Positions 49,623-59,880 are shown, numbered from the stretch's first letter. The stretch is 64,000 bases of DNA from an uncultured Prevotellaceae bacterium (GCA_947167515.1 CAMVIM010000012.1:1-64000); one strand, 5' to 3'. Program-made: numbers and translations. The notes: generated by a model from the letters alone, not told the origin.

Positions 49623-50585
49623 ATGGCAAAGAAGAAGAAAAAATATAGTCAGTGGAAATTCCTCATTGCCTTCACGGTGACGATGGGACTGTTTGCTGGG
49701 GTGCGCCACGTGTTTGGCATCGAGGTGCCGCTACACGTGGAGAAGTCTGCAACGACAGAGCTGATGGCTCATGCGGAGAATAGCGGCAAGGAGGATGAAA
49801 CGGCCGATATGGAAGAGGTGCTGGCAATGGAGCAGCCTTTCAGTGCCAATCTGGTCACAGAAGAAGGCCTCGATGAGGAGGATGAAGAAATTGAAGAAGA
49901 GGAGATGGAGGAGACGAAAGATGAAGTGGATGAAGAGGGAACTATGAACAAGGAGGGTAATGACAGTCTGTCTGACAGCGAGATGACAGACTCGATGCCA
50001 CGGGGCAAGCATCGCATTCGGGGCGTGTGGAGTTACTCTGACTGTTTTCCTGACATTCAGGATGTGCAGATTGTGGCAGCACAGAAGCATGGTATCAGTC
50101 CTGTAAGAAACCGAGCTGAGGCCGAAGTGCTGGTGCGGCAGCATCAGCTGGTGAACATCAGCCACTCCCCGTTCTATTCCATCGACAAACTAACCCACTC
50201 CATCCCTTATCTGGTGCCAAGAGCACAGCACTTGCTGAACACCATCTGCTTGAACTTCATCGATTCGTGTCAGGTGAAAGGTCTGCCTCTTCACATGCCG
50301 ATTGTAACTTCCGTGTTGCGCACGACTGACGATGTGTCGAACCTGCAACGCGGTAACAAGAATGCCACCACAAACTCATGCCACTGCTATGGAACGACGG
50401 TGGATATTGCCTACAACAAGTTTATGCCCATCACTGGCACCTATGAGTCGAATGCCGCTCTACTCCGATGGAACGAGCCCATGAAGCAGGTGCTGTCTGA
50501 AGTGCTGAACGACCTGAGGAGACAAGGGAAATGCTATGTGAAGTATGAACGGAAACAGGGCTGTTTCCATCTCACTTGCAGGTAA
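49623..50585 (+). CDS. DUF5715 family protein (VanY-like fold)
   Basis: A 320-residue protein with an N-terminal signal anchor (MAKKKKKYSQWKFLIAFTVTMGLFAGVRHVFG), a long acidic linker (about 55-125, runs of Glu/Asp: 'EEDEEIEEEEMEETKDEVDEE') and a C-terminal DUF5715 domain: 'LPLHMPIVTSVLRTTDDVSNLQRGNKNATTNSCHCYGTTVDIAYNKF' and 'KCYVKYERKQGCFHLT'. The His and Asp residues (C-H-C-Y-G-T-T-V-D; F-H-L-T) mirror the zinc ligands of VanY-type D-Ala-D-Ala carboxypeptidases, so peptidoglycan trimming is likely. ATG 49608, overlapping the malQ stop, is an alternative start. Its end overlaps the convergent methyltransferase gene by 14 bases. Confidence 0.8.
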   Translation: MAKKKKKYSQWKFLIAFTVTMGLFAGVRHVFGIEVPLHVEKSATTELMAHAENSGKEDETADMEEVLAMEQPFSANLVTEEGLDEEDEEIEEEEMEETKDEVDEEGTMNKEGNDSLSDSEMTDSMPRGKHRIRGVWSYSDCFPDIQDVQIVAAQKHGISPVRNRAEAEVLVRQHQLVNISHSPFYSIDKLTHSIPYLVPRAQHLLNTICLNFIDSCQVKGLPLHMPIVTSVLRTTDDVSNLQRGNKNATTNSCHCYGTTVDIAYNKFMPITGTYESNAALLRWNEPMKQVLSEVLNDLRRQGKCYVKYERKQGCFHLTCR

Positions 50586-51933
50586 GAAGTCTGCGGGCAA
50601 TCTTCTCTACCACATCGGCGTTGACGGCATTGCCTAATGCCTTGAACTTCTGCACACGCGAAAGGGTGCTAAAGTTTAGTTCCTGCATAGACTGGATGCG
50701 GGCTGCTTCGCTGTGGGAGATGTAGCGTCCCCAGCGGAAGTCTTCGGGCGTGTAAGGCTTTCCGTGCTTGTCCAGCGCACCCTGAGGCGGATAAGGTATA
50801 AAAGGAAGAATGGGTGTGGCAGTGGTGCAGAGCGTGATGGTGGGGATGTAGTTCATCGAGCGGATGCGTATGCCCGACGGACGCAACTGGATGACATGAT
50901 GCTTGAAGTCCCAATCTTGGTTCGTGCTCCACTCAAGCATACGCTGGGTGCGAGGATATCGCCGAATCTTTTTCAGCCAAGGGTCTATCCAGTCCTTGTG
51001 CCGCTGGTACATCTCGCGGTTCTGACGAATAAGTATCTTCTTGAATTCGGGATAAGTGTCCTCGTACTTCGTCTTCCGCATATAGAAAGGAAGACCAGCT
51101 ATCAGCTCCTCGCGCGTTTCACCTTCGAGCACCTGACCATAAGAGCCGTGACGCCCACGCAACTGCTCCAGCGGCTGGAAAGCGGGAGGGGTTTCCTCAA
51201 AGTCATAGTCGGCTCCAAACTCCATCGTGAAGATACAATGGGAAGGCATATAGCCATCCCGCTTGGTCACATTATAGACAAACTCCTGCCAAGCGTCGAA
51301 AACGGGATGAAGTCCACGCCGCACGGCCTGCACATGGTCATTGTCGGCAAAATCCACAATGCTGCGGACATCGCTGGGAGCATGATGGTCGGTGCGATAG
51401 AAATGGAACTTGTGCAGCCCACTGACTCCTTGCTCGTTGCGCAACATCCCGACGATGTAGAATCGGGGGCGATGCTGAGGAACGCCAAATTCGTGAGGAG
51501 AATAGATATGTGCGCGAATGTCATAGCCGAGTGCATCAAGTTTTTGCCGAATGGTTTTCCAGGTGCGCCCTCCGTCATGTCCTGGCAAGGCGGATACATT
51601 CTCCAGAAAGATGTACTTCGGGTGATGCTCATTCAGAACACGGCAGATTTCATCGAAAAGGTTGCCACGCCCCAGTTCATCGTCAAATCCCTGTTTCTTT
51701 CCCGAAAATGAAAAGGGTTGACAAGGGAAACCAGCACAAAGCACCTCGTGAGGTGGAATGTCGGCAGACGAGATTTTGGTGATGTCACCGTGAATAGGAA
51801 CATTGGGAAAGTTGATTTGATACAGTTCCTGCAACTTCGGCTGTATCTCGGATGCGAAGACACATTCATGTCCCAAACGAGAAAGGGCGAGATGGAATCC
51901 CCCAAGACCTGCAAATAAATCGATGAATTTCAT
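50572..51933 (-). CDS. Solitary DNA (cytosine-5) methyltransferase
   Basis: A 453-residue C5 methyltransferase: motif I 'MKFIDLFAGLGGFHLAL', motif IV 'LCAGFPCQPFSFSGKKQGF' with the catalytic Cys, motif VI 'YIFLENVSAL', motif VIII 'HRPRFYIVG' and motif X 'FKALGNAVNADVVEKIARRLL'. The target-recognition region lies at about 200-390 and does not reveal the sequence specificity. No restriction endonuclease, Vsr or specificity gene is next to it, so it is an orphan. It overlaps the start of its own frame with the stop of the symporter gene (ATGA at 51930-51933), so it is coupled to a transporter and a sensor kinase. Confidence 0.93.
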   Translation of the reverse strand: MKFIDLFAGLGGFHLALSRLGHECVFASEIQPKLQELYQINFPNVPIHGDITKISSADIPPHEVLCAGFPCQPFSFSGKKQGFDDELGRGNLFDEICRVLNEHHPKYIFLENVSALPGHDGGRTWKTIRQKLDALGYDIRAHIYSPHEFGVPQHRPRFYIVGMLRNEQGVSGLHKFHFYRTDHHAPSDVRSIVDFADNDHVQAVRRGLHPVFDAWQEFVYNVTKRDGYMPSHCIFTMEFGADYDFEETPPAFQPLEQLRGRHGSYGQVLEGETREELIAGLPFYMRKTKYEDTYPEFKKILIRQNREMYQRHKDWIDPWLKKIRRYPRTQRMLEWSTNQDWDFKHHVIQLRPSGIRIRSMNYIPTITLCTTATPILPFIPYPPQGALDKHGKPYTPEDFRWGRYISHSEAARIQSMQELNFSTLSRVQKFKALGNAVNADVVEKIARRLLTCK

Positions 51934-53345
51934 TTTCTTGATACAATCATTAGTCCGACGAAGGTTAATAAACCGTTGAACATTAACATCTCGTAGCCAA
52001 ACTGATAACCGGTGAGCTGGCCGACGCTGTAACTGATGGCATAACAGATGAGAGGCGATGCAATAGCGATATAGGGCACACAGGACTCCCGGGGCTTACG
52101 CTTGGTGAACATACCAAAGGAGAACAGACCGAGGAGCGGACCATAGGTGTAAGACACCAAGGTATAAATCAAGTCCATCACGCTACCCGAACCTATCGCA
52201 TTGAAAGCCAATGTGACCACAACAAAAGCGAGGAGCATGCCGAGGTGAACGCGCTTGCGCACCTTCTCGTCCTTTTCTTTTTCCAGAATATCGATGCAAA
52301 AACTGGTGGTCATGGCAGTCATGGCTGAGTCGGCAGAAGAGAAAGCGCTGGCAATGACACCCACAGTGAAGAAGATGAGACATGCGGTGCCTAACGTGCC
52401 ATCAAGAACAATGCCTGCCAAAAGGTCATCGCCCTTATCGGGAAGTGGAAGTCCCTGCTGCTGATAGAGAAGGAGCAAGAGAACACCAAGAGCCAAGAAG
52501 AGGAAGTTGACAGGCACGAAAAGAAGTCCATAGGAGCACATGTCTTTCTGCGCCGAGCGGAGGTTCTTGCAGGTGAGGTTCTTCTGCATCATGTCCTGAT
52601 CGAGTCCGGTCATGACAATCACAATAAAGACACCCGACAGGAATTGTTTCCAGAAGTTCTGCTTCGATGCAAAATCGTCAAACTCAAACATACGCGAATG
52701 GGGGTCGTTCCAGACGGCAGACATGGCTTGGAGGAAGTTCATGTCGAGCATACAGGCTACTCTCAAAAGAATAAGCACCAATGCCAACAAGAGGCACACT
52801 GTCTGGACGACATCTGTCCACACCAAAGTGCGGATGCCTCCCTTGCGAGTGTAGAGCCAAATCAGAATCAATGCTGCAAGAACTACTATGGGATAAGGAA
52901 GGGCGAAGGTGTCAGCAAGACACATCTGCAATATCCGGCAAACCACATAAAACTTTGCAGCTGCCCCCAATAGTTTACTGCCCACAAAGAAAGAGGAGCC
53001 AGTCTTGTAGCTGGTTCTTCCGAAACGATAATCAAGGTATGTGTAAATGGAGGTGAGGTTGTAGCGGTAGTAAAGAGGCAGAAGCACAAAAGAAACGACG
53101 ACATATCCCAGCACGAATCCGAAACACATCTGCATGTAGGTCATGTCTATGCCCATCACCCACCCAGGCACTCCGATGAATGTCAATCCAGAGATACTGG
53201 CACCCACCATGCCGAACGCCACGAGTGGCCAAGGGGACTGACGGTTGCCTGTAAAAAAAACAGCGTTGCCACCTCTCTTGCCAACGAGGTTGGAGAGAAG
53301 CAGCAACGCACAAAAGTATAATATAACGGTAATGAGAACCAGCAT
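51930..53345 (-). CDS. Sodium:solute symporter (SSS family)
   Basis: A 471-residue inner-membrane transporter with about 13 hydrophobic segments. The SSS signature regions are 'FGMVGASISGLTFIGVPGWV' (near 45-65), 'ILIWLYTRKGGIRTLVWTDVVQTVCLL' (near 165-190) and 'VIASAFSSADSAMTAMTTSFCIDILEK' (near 330-355, sodium site 2 region). The substrate is unknown. The start is at ATG 53345. It lies eight bases after the double sensor kinase gene and overlaps the methyltransferase gene by four, so three unrelated functions share one operon; the kinase may sense the transported solute. Confidence 0.9.
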   Translation of the reverse strand: MLVLITVILYFCALLLLSNLVGKRGGNAVFFTGNRQSPWPLVAFGMVGASISGLTFIGVPGWVMGIDMTYMQMCFGFVLGYVVVSFVLLPLYYRYNLTSIYTYLDYRFGRTSYKTGSSFFVGSKLLGAAAKFYVVCRILQMCLADTFALPYPIVVLAALILIWLYTRKGGIRTLVWTDVVQTVCLLLALVLILLRVACMLDMNFLQAMSAVWNDPHSRMFEFDDFASKQNFWKQFLSGVFIVIVMTGLDQDMMQKNLTCKNLRSAQKDMCSYGLLFVPVNFLFLALGVLLLLLYQQQGLPLPDKGDDLLAGIVLDGTLGTACLIFFTVGVIASAFSSADSAMTAMTTSFCIDILEKEKDEKVRKRVHLGMLLAFVVVTLAFNAIGSGSVMDLIYTLVSYTYGPLLGLFSFGMFTKRKPRESCVPYIAIASPLICYAISYSVGQLTGYQFGYEMLMFNGLLTFVGLMIVSRK

Positions 53346-53353
53346 CAACTCAC

Positions 53354-56300
53354 CTATGCTTGTACACTCATTCTTCTGATGTCGGCATCTGCTATCACAG
53401 AGAACTTGGAGCCAAACCCTACCTTACTCTCCAATCCAAGCTCAAGGCCCATGCCTTCTGCCAATTTCGAGGCCACATTCAAACCCAATCCTAAGCCAGG
53501 GATAAAGCCATTGTCTTTCCAGAAGAGTCCGAAGGCCACTCCTTGCTTTTCTTTAGGAATACCACAACCAGTATCTTCCACAAAGAACTCGGCTTTATCA
53601 CTGTTCAGATGATAGGCCACACCGATGGCGATGACACCTTGCTCGGTAAACTTGATAGCATTGCTGACCATCTGGTTGAGAATATACTTCACACGTTCAC
53701 GGTCATTATGAACGACGATGCCAGGCAACACGGCGAGTACATGCATCGTCACATTCTTAGGAACCAAATCTTGCCACTCATTCGCAACCTCTTTCACCAA
53801 ATCTACTGCATCGAAGTCATTCTTCACATACTGAATGCGTCCACTCTCTATGCGCGAGAACATCAAAATGTTCTCTATCATGGCAGAGAGACTGGTGTTG
53901 TTGGCCTTGATAATCTTGGCATACTCGTCCATCTCTTCCTGAGTGAAAGAATCGGCAGGCATGCTCACCATCACATCGCTGAATCCAACCACCGCATTCA
54001 GTGGAGTGCGAATCTCATGGCTGATGGTGGTGAGGAAATCCTCCTTCTGTCTTGCTTCTTCAGCCAAATTCATGGCCTTGCGGAGGTCTTCCTCATATTT
54101 TTTCGTTTCATCAATGTTGATGAGGATACCCTCCACATTCTTACGTCCTGTCTTATTGTCATAAATCACGACGAAACGCAATTGCCACCATCTGTAATTG
54201 CCATCACGCTCCACATCGCAATAGATTTCATAACTGTGAGAACCAGCGATGTCGATAGCTTGTCTGATGAGCGGAACCTCTGATGCATAGTCTGGATGCA
54301 CATAACTAATGATTTCCTTCACCTTCGCCACACTACGTACATTGTGGCTATCGGCACCATGCAATGCCATGTTGCGGAGTTCGGCACGGCGTTTCACACC
54401 TTCCATCAGTTCTTGTGCCGTGCGTGTCTTCCATGCCACCAGCACGAGCAGGATAGCAAAGGCCGCCGCAAGAAACACCAAAGTGATGACCGTCCATGTA
54501 CCATAAGTCAGCAAAGGCATCGTCACTTCTTGAGGTGCGCCCACGATGATGAAGCGATCCTTATAATCATCATAGTCCATGCCCAGTGCCTCCATCGCTT
54601 GGTAGTCCATGTAAAAATTCTTCTCATGGGTCATGCCGACAAATGTGGCCAAATCCGCCCCTTTCAAGATGTCAGATGCCACCTTTGCCAAGTCGTTAGC
54701 CACCGTCTTGTAACCAGCAAAATAGCCGCATAAGTATCTTCCGTCACCATCCGCGAAACCAGCCTTTACAGCAGTGAACTGCGGACGCCCAGTCTTGTTA
54801 GCGATGGAAGAACTGAAGATGTCCCTCTTCACCGCCACCGACGGATAGAGCCACGAATGAATGTAGATACGACGCAGATTGTCGTATCCATCCTCCATGT
54901 TGTAAAAATCTGAAGTGTTGCGCTCTGGAGACTCCGTCGAGTAAACCAACACCATCACACTGTCACGCCACTCATTATAAAATTGTTCATCACCCTTTAC
55001 CTGAATGTGAAAATCGGAGTTGTCTATGTAAGGCGGACGTGCAATGGCAGCTTTCAGTTCCTTCCGAATGAGCGAATCTTGCTTGAAATAGTCCAGTTCT
55101 ATCTCCACACAGTTTTTACCACTCAATTCAACAGCCAAATTGATATTGGTGCAATAGTCTATCGGGTCACTAATAACCACAATGTTGTTATGGCGACGAA
55201 TATTCTCCCATTCAGGATGATGCACACCACCAAACACGACTGGCACACCGCTCAGTTCCTTGCTCATGCCCTTTTCCTGCCACTGCAGGTAATCGGCCGA
55301 TGCACGGTCTCCTTCTATCAGAATCACATCGGGTGCCCACCCAGCGTTCTTCAGGGAATCCTGAATTTTAAGATGCTTCTCGTCAGTATTTTCAGTCGGA
55401 TTCCCCAAGTCAAGATACACATGCTGCATATCCACATTGATGCCATTCAACGTGAAAGTTTCCATCAGGTGGTCATTAAAACTTCTATAAGATGAGAATT
55501 CTTTCTCATAACTATGAAACACCAGTACCTTAGCATGCTTTTGTTCGCCCTCCGAACGCGACAAGCACGAAGACGGAAGAATCAATCCTGCACACACCAT
55601 CAGTCCCAAAACGAAACACTGCACATAGCGCGAGAGCCGGAAGAAGAACTTGCTGCCCTTCCCCAATTCACTCTCAACACCAATCGTTCCACCCTGCTTC
55701 TCCATGATGGTCTTGCTGATGTTCAATCCAAGACCCGTACCTCTATCCGTCTCGTTCACCTTCACGTACCGCTCAAACAACTTACTTTGCTTTTCGGGGG
55801 CTACACCTATACCCGTATCCCTCACATACACTTCAATCAGTTCTGGATTATCCTCCATATATTTCCAGCCTAGCGTCACGCTACCCTCAGCCGTAAACTT
55901 GAAGGCGTTGCTTAAGAAGTTGTTAACCACCTGCTTGGTACGCGTGATGTCAATGTTCAACTCTGAGTCAGGGTCGGACATTTCGAGGTTGAACTGCAAG
56001 TGAGTAGGCGCGATGATGTGGTTGGTGTTATAACACTCCTGCACCAGTTTCTTCACCGAGACAGGCTTCTGGATAATTTCCAAATCACCCGTCTCAATCT
56101 GTGCCTTCTGCATCACACTATCAATCATGTTTAGAATCATGTCCGTGTTCTGGTGGATGATTTCGCCATATTGCTCTCTCTCGCCCTCTTCAAATGTCAT
56201 ACCCGGAGTGGTCAACAAAGAAGAGAATCCTGTAACCGCACCCAGAGGGGTACGCAAATCGTGGCTGATGTTAGCCAAGAAATTCTCTTTCAGAGCCACC

Positions 56301-57949
56301 TCACTCGCCAGCAACTGTGCCTGCTCCAAGCGCTCCTCCGTTTCCTTCTTTTGGTCAATGTTCATCAAGAGACCATACAACTTACCCGTACGAGCAGTTT
56401 CTTCGTTTGCCGTATAAGTCACTTCAGCCCAGAACCAAGTCGTTCCACCATCAGGGCTTAAATGTAAGCGTATCACCTTCTTGCCTCGTTGTTCGCGGAA
56501 GTTCTTCAGGAACTCATACGAAGGCTTACTGTCCGGATGCACCATACCATCCAATTCTTCCTCCGTCACTCGGTTTGAAGGCAGTCCGAAATAATCTGAG
56601 AACTGCGAAGTCAACGTAAACACACCATCATAGTATTCCCAAAGCGTGTCCTTTGCATTTGAGAACATCAGGTCATGCACCTTCTCCTCGTATTGCAGTT
56701 CCTCCATCAGCTGGTTTTGCCCTCTCTGCTTCCAACGAATCATAAAGAACACTATCAGATAGATTACAAACGAGATGACCAAAACTATCACCGTAATCTC
56801 CACCACAAACATGACTGGATTCTCCAGATAGTAAGGTGCATTCACGATGTGAAATTTCGAACTGTAAGCATTGTAAGGCACATGTGGGAATGTCATCTTC
56901 ACGGCTTTCCAGTCCAAGAAATAATCACTGGCATGCATGCCTAAAGTCAACGACTGGGGAGACTCACCGTTCATGATGCGCACGGCATAACGCACTTGAT
57001 CCTCCACCTGCGTTTCCGTGCCCGTGAAGTAGCCACACATGAATTTCGGATCCTGCGGGTCACCAAACTGTTCTCGGATACAAGTAAATTGCGGCTTTCC
57101 GGCATGATCCATGAGGCTATTGCTGAAGATGTCACACTTCACCTGCAAGTGCCACAAGGTGGAAGCCTTCTGGTAGTAGCGTCCCGTCCTCTCCTTTCCG
57201 TCCTCATCCGTTTCTCCCTCGCTAATGTTCCTGTAGGGTTCAGCACACGAAACCATATTCACCACAGCCTGTCCAGGATACCTTTTCTCCAGATAGTTCG
57301 CATCCATATTCTTGACACGGAAGTCACTGTTGTTCACGAAACGTGCAGAGTCCTGCAATTCGTCCTCAAACTGTGCGCGCAAACGGTCATCCATTCCTCC
57401 ATAGTCCAGTTCTATCACCACGCTCTGACTCCTTCCCATTCTCATCACTTCCTCTATGTTTCTGCCCAGGTCGATGCGCGCTTCAAACCCAGTCATCTTC
57501 GGGAACTTCTTCAGTGAATCCGTCAGCAGGGTGTTCACACCTGCAAAGACTATCGGCGTATTCAAGAGGATGGAGTCGGGATGTTCCTGCGTCAACAACC
57601 ATTCAACGATGGGGTCATCGTTCAGGAGAATCACTTCCGGTTTCCACTTTTTGATTTGCTCTGCATACTTTGGCCAATCGAAGGCAGAAAACACTTCAGC
57701 TGGACGACGCACCATCGCAGCGTAGATATGATGAATCTCCACGTTGTTCATGCCGTTCTCGCGGAACGCCTTTTCCATACATGTCGAAAAGAGTTCCTTT
57801 TCTTCTCCGATGCTATCCCACGAGTGAATAACGACCACCGAATGAGAGGGTCCAGAGGACTTGAAACTTTTCACCTTACTGCACGAAACCAGTATTGCAA
57901 ATAACAAACCCAGTAAAAGTATGATTTTAGGTAACTGATGTCTTTTCAT
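53354..57949 (-). CDS. Two complete sensor histidine kinases fused in one polypeptide
   Basis: A single uninterrupted frame of 1531 residues. Half 1: lipobox-type signal (LVSC, C23), periplasmic ABC-substrate-binding-like sensor (35-370), transmembrane helix (380-403), PAS-like domain (430-535), HisKA with H563 (NISHDLRTPLG), HATPase with N-box 'NNFLSNAFKFT' and G-boxes 'DTGIGV', 'GTGLGLNIS' (to 771). Half 2 repeats the order: hydrophobic helix (776-795, FVLGLMVCAGLILPSSC), sensor (806-1145), transmembrane helix (1152-1173), PAS-like (1190-1285), HisKA with H1311 (TISHEIRTPLN), HATPase (to 1520). The halves are clearly related but diverged. Four membrane passes keep both kinases cytoplasmic. 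There is no receiver or DNA-binding domain and no response regulator gene nearby. Transport and methyltransferase genes follow. Confidence 0.88.
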   Translation of the reverse strand: MKRHQLPKIILLLGLLFAILVSCSKVKSFKSSGPSHSVVVIHSWDSIGEEKELFSTCMEKAFRENGMNNVEIHHIYAAMVRRPAEVFSAFDWPKYAEQIKKWKPEVILLNDDPIVEWLLTQEHPDSILLNTPIVFAGVNTLLTDSLKKFPKMTGFEARIDLGRNIEEVMRMGRSQSVVIELDYGGMDDRLRAQFEDELQDSARFVNNSDFRVKNMDANYLEKRYPGQAVVNMVSCAEPYRNISEGETDEDGKERTGRYYQKASTLWHLQVKCDIFSNSLMDHAGKPQFTCIREQFGDPQDPKFMCGYFTGTETQVEDQVRYAVRIMNGESPQSLTLGMHASDYFLDWKAVKMTFPHVPYNAYSSKFHIVNAPYYLENPVMFVVEITVIVLVISFVIYLIVFFMIRWKQRGQNQLMEELQYEEKVHDLMFSNAKDTLWEYYDGVFTLTSQFSDYFGLPSNRVTEEELDGMVHPDSKPSYEFLKNFREQRGKKVIRLHLSPDGGTTWFWAEVTYTANEETARTGKLYGLLMNIDQKKETEERLEQAQLLASEVALKENFLANISHDLRTPLGAVTGFSSLLTTPGMTFEEGEREQYGEIIHQNTDMILNMIDSVMQKAQIETGDLEIIQKPVSVKKLVQECYNTNHIIAPTHLQFNLEMSDPDSELNIDITRTKQVVNNFLSNAFKFTAEGSVTLGWKYMEDNPELIEVYVRDTGIGVAPEKQSKLFERYVKVNETDRGTGLGLNISKTIMEKQGGTIGVESELGKGSKFFFRLSRYVQCFVLGLMVCAGLILPSSCLSRSEGEQKHAKVLVFHSYEKEFSSYRSFNDHLMETFTLNGINVDMQHVYLDLGNPTENTDEKHLKIQDSLKNAGWAPDVILIEGDRASADYLQWQEKGMSKELSGVPVVFGGVHHPEWENIRRHNNIVVISDPIDYCTNINLAVELSGKNCVEIELDYFKQDSLIRKELKAAIARPPYIDNSDFHIQVKGDEQFYNEWRDSVMVLVYSTESPERNTSDFYNMEDGYDNLRRIYIHSWLYPSVAVKRDIFSSSIANKTGRPQFTAVKAGFADGDGRYLCGYFAGYKTVANDLAKVASDILKGADLATFVGMTHEKNFYMDYQAMEALGMDYDDYKDRFIIVGAPQEVTMPLLTYGTWTVITLVFLAAAFAILLVLVAWKTRTAQELMEGVKRRAELRNMALHGADSHNVRSVAKVKEIISYVHPDYASEVPLIRQAIDIAGSHSYEIYCDVERDGNYRWWQLRFVVIYDNKTGRKNVEGILINIDETKKYEEDLRKAMNLAEEARQKEDFLTTISHEIRTPLNAVVGFSDVMVSMPADSFTQEEMDEYAKIIKANNTSLSAMIENILMFSRIESGRIQYVKNDFDAVDLVKEVANEWQDLVPKNVTMHVLAVLPGIVVHNDRERVKYILNQMVSNAIKFTEQGVIAIGVAYHLNSDKAEFFVEDTGCGIPKEKQGVAFGLFWKDNGFIPGLGLGLNVASKLAEGMGLELGLESKVGFGSKFSVIADADIRRMSVQA

Positions 57950-57971
57950 GATGTTTTGATAGATTACCGTT

Positions 57972-57980
57972 GCAAATGTA
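57972..57980 (-). promoter_or_regulatory. -7 box of the double sensor kinase operon
   Basis: TACATTTGC on the minus strand, 22 bases before the ATG. No -33 TTG at the right distance is seen. Confidence 0.5.
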
Positions 57981-58032
57981 CAAAAAAGTTATATATCCAT
58001 GCACTATTTTTACAAAAAAAACTAAAAAATAC

Positions 58033-59850
58033 TCAATTCTTACCATCTTGAGGGGGTATCTGCAAGGGAAGATTATCACGATGCGCCTCAATATGCGGTG
58101 ACATAATCTCCACACCTGCCCCGTGAAAATGGTCAAGAATGTTGGAGTGGAGAGCCGAATAGACTGTCGGCAGGGTTTTGGCCCTATCTGTATATCCATT
58201 GATTTCATACTCCACATAAAAGTCATCCAACGAGGTGACTCTCACGTATGGCTTGGGGTGCTTCTTAATGCCTTCAGTCGCCTCTGCCGCATCCAATAAG
58301 AGGCGTTCAATCTTCTTCCAGGGTTCGTCATAGCCAATCGTGATTTTCGTGTGAACAATCACTCCATATCGTTGAGCAGATGAAGAAAAGTTGGAGGTCT
58401 GCGAACTCATCATGTTTGAGTTCGGAATGGTGACTATCTCGTTCTTGCGGGTACGCACACGAGTGACCAGCATCGATTTCTCCACCACTTCACCCTCTGT
58501 GTCACCAAAGCGGATGTAGTCGCCAATACGGAACGGACGCATGTATGTCATCACCAGTCCTGACATCACATTTCCCACTATTGAAGTGGATCCCAGCGAA
58601 ACGATGACACCAATGAAGACGGATACCCCTTGGAAAATCTCCGAATTAGAACTGGGCAGCAAGGGCCATATCATCACCAGCATGAAGGAATAGAAGAGCA
58701 CCCTCAGAATGGAATAGGTCGGCATAGCCAAATCTGCATAAAATCCATTAATCTTCAGTTTACCAGAAGCAATCTCATTGGCAAAGAAGCGAATAACTTT
58801 GAGCAAATAACGAAAACAGATGATGATGACGATGATTTTGAAAAGGTCTGGCAGATAATTCACCACCGCAAAGAAGATATCTTTCATCGGACTCAACACA
58901 TACCCCAAGATGGTGTAGGTAACAGTCTTGGTCTCTGGAAAGATTGAGAAGATCAGCGGAATGGAAACAAGCAATTGCAGCAACACCAGAACAAATCGGA
59001 ACACATTCATCAGCACGATGATAGCCACGCCCACCCTATGAGTGTCGAACAGTGTGTAGTCTTTAATGCGGATGGGTTTGATATTGCGCAACAAGATGCG
59101 TGTCAGCCTCATTTTCCAACGATTGAAGAACAAGTGTGTCCCCATAATCAAGAGAATCTGCACCACAAGGATGAGCATCGCAAGTCCAAAAGAATTCATC
59201 TTCTGCTGGATGCCATAAGAGTCATGCAGTTCTTGCACCTTCTTGCGGATAATCTCGCTATAACGATTTGCCAGCTCCACACGATCTGTGTTGTTCCAAA
59301 GGGCATCGAGGTGAGTCACACTGAGAATGACCGTTTCGCCAGCCATCACATCAGTCGATTCCTCACTGTCAAACACATAGATGGAATCAGGAACAAACTT
59401 GAGGCTCTTCCCCACCTCCAAAATCTTCTTTTGAGCCGATTTCGTTCGGGCTTCGGGTTGTAGACCACCCTTACGAGCATAAATGACCAGCAATGTATCG
59501 CCCTCCACAATCAGCGGCGAGCCCTGCGTAACCTGACGCAAAGAGTCTATGCGCTGGCGTTTCTTCACTTCTCTCAGCGAGTCCTCACGGGTATTCTCAC
59601 CTGTCTTCTCCAGCTGCTCCTGCATGACGATACTTTGTAGTTTCAGTTCCTGTATCTGGTGGCGCAATTCGCGGGTGATGGAATCATTAACCGCCATAAC
59701 AGAGTCCATCTCCGACATACGAGACACACTAGACACATCTATTCCGCCTGACGCTTCAACCTCTTCATACTCTCTCTCCTGCGCGAATCCTGCCGAAACA
59801 AGTATCATGGCCACCCACAACATCAGGCAACGCAAATATATTTTTCTCAT
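58033..59850 (-). CDS. MscS-family mechanosensitive channel with periplasmic coiled coil
   Basis: A 605-residue protein. A signal peptide (1-23, cut after FAQ) precedes a periplasmic region with a coiled coil (about 45-95, 'ITRELRHQIQELKLQSIVMQEQLEK'), then five hydrophobic segments (205-400), the pore-lining helix 'FIGVIVSLGSTSIVGNVMSGLVMTYMRPFRIGDYIRF' and the beta domain ('GEVVEKSMLVTRVRTRKNEIVTIPNSNMMSSQTSNFS'). It is a large MscS-like (MscK/YbdG type) channel that vents solutes on osmotic downshock. It has its own consensus promoter (59881-59911). Confidence 0.92.
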   Translation of the reverse strand: MRKIYLRCLMLWVAMILVSAGFAQEREYEEVEASGGIDVSSVSRMSEMDSVMAVNDSITRELRHQIQELKLQSIVMQEQLEKTGENTREDSLREVKKRQRIDSLRQVTQGSPLIVEGDTLLVIYARKGGLQPEARTKSAQKKILEVGKSLKFVPDSIYVFDSEESTDVMAGETVILSVTHLDALWNNTDRVELANRYSEIIRKKVQELHDSYGIQQKMNSFGLAMLILVVQILLIMGTHLFFNRWKMRLTRILLRNIKPIRIKDYTLFDTHRVGVAIIVLMNVFRFVLVLLQLLVSIPLIFSIFPETKTVTYTILGYVLSPMKDIFFAVVNYLPDLFKIIVIIICFRYLLKVIRFFANEIASGKLKINGFYADLAMPTYSILRVLFYSFMLVMIWPLLPSSNSEIFQGVSVFIGVIVSLGSTSIVGNVMSGLVMTYMRPFRIGDYIRFGDTEGEVVEKSMLVTRVRTRKNEIVTIPNSNMMSSQTSNFSSSAQRYGVIVHTKITIGYDEPWKKIERLLLDAAEATEGIKKHPKPYVRVTSLDDFYVEYEINGYTDRAKTLPTVYSALHSNILDHFHGAGVEIMSPHIEAHRDNLPLQIPPQDGKN

Positions 59851-59880
59851 ATAGGTTTGTGCTTTGAAAAGATTGTTTGT

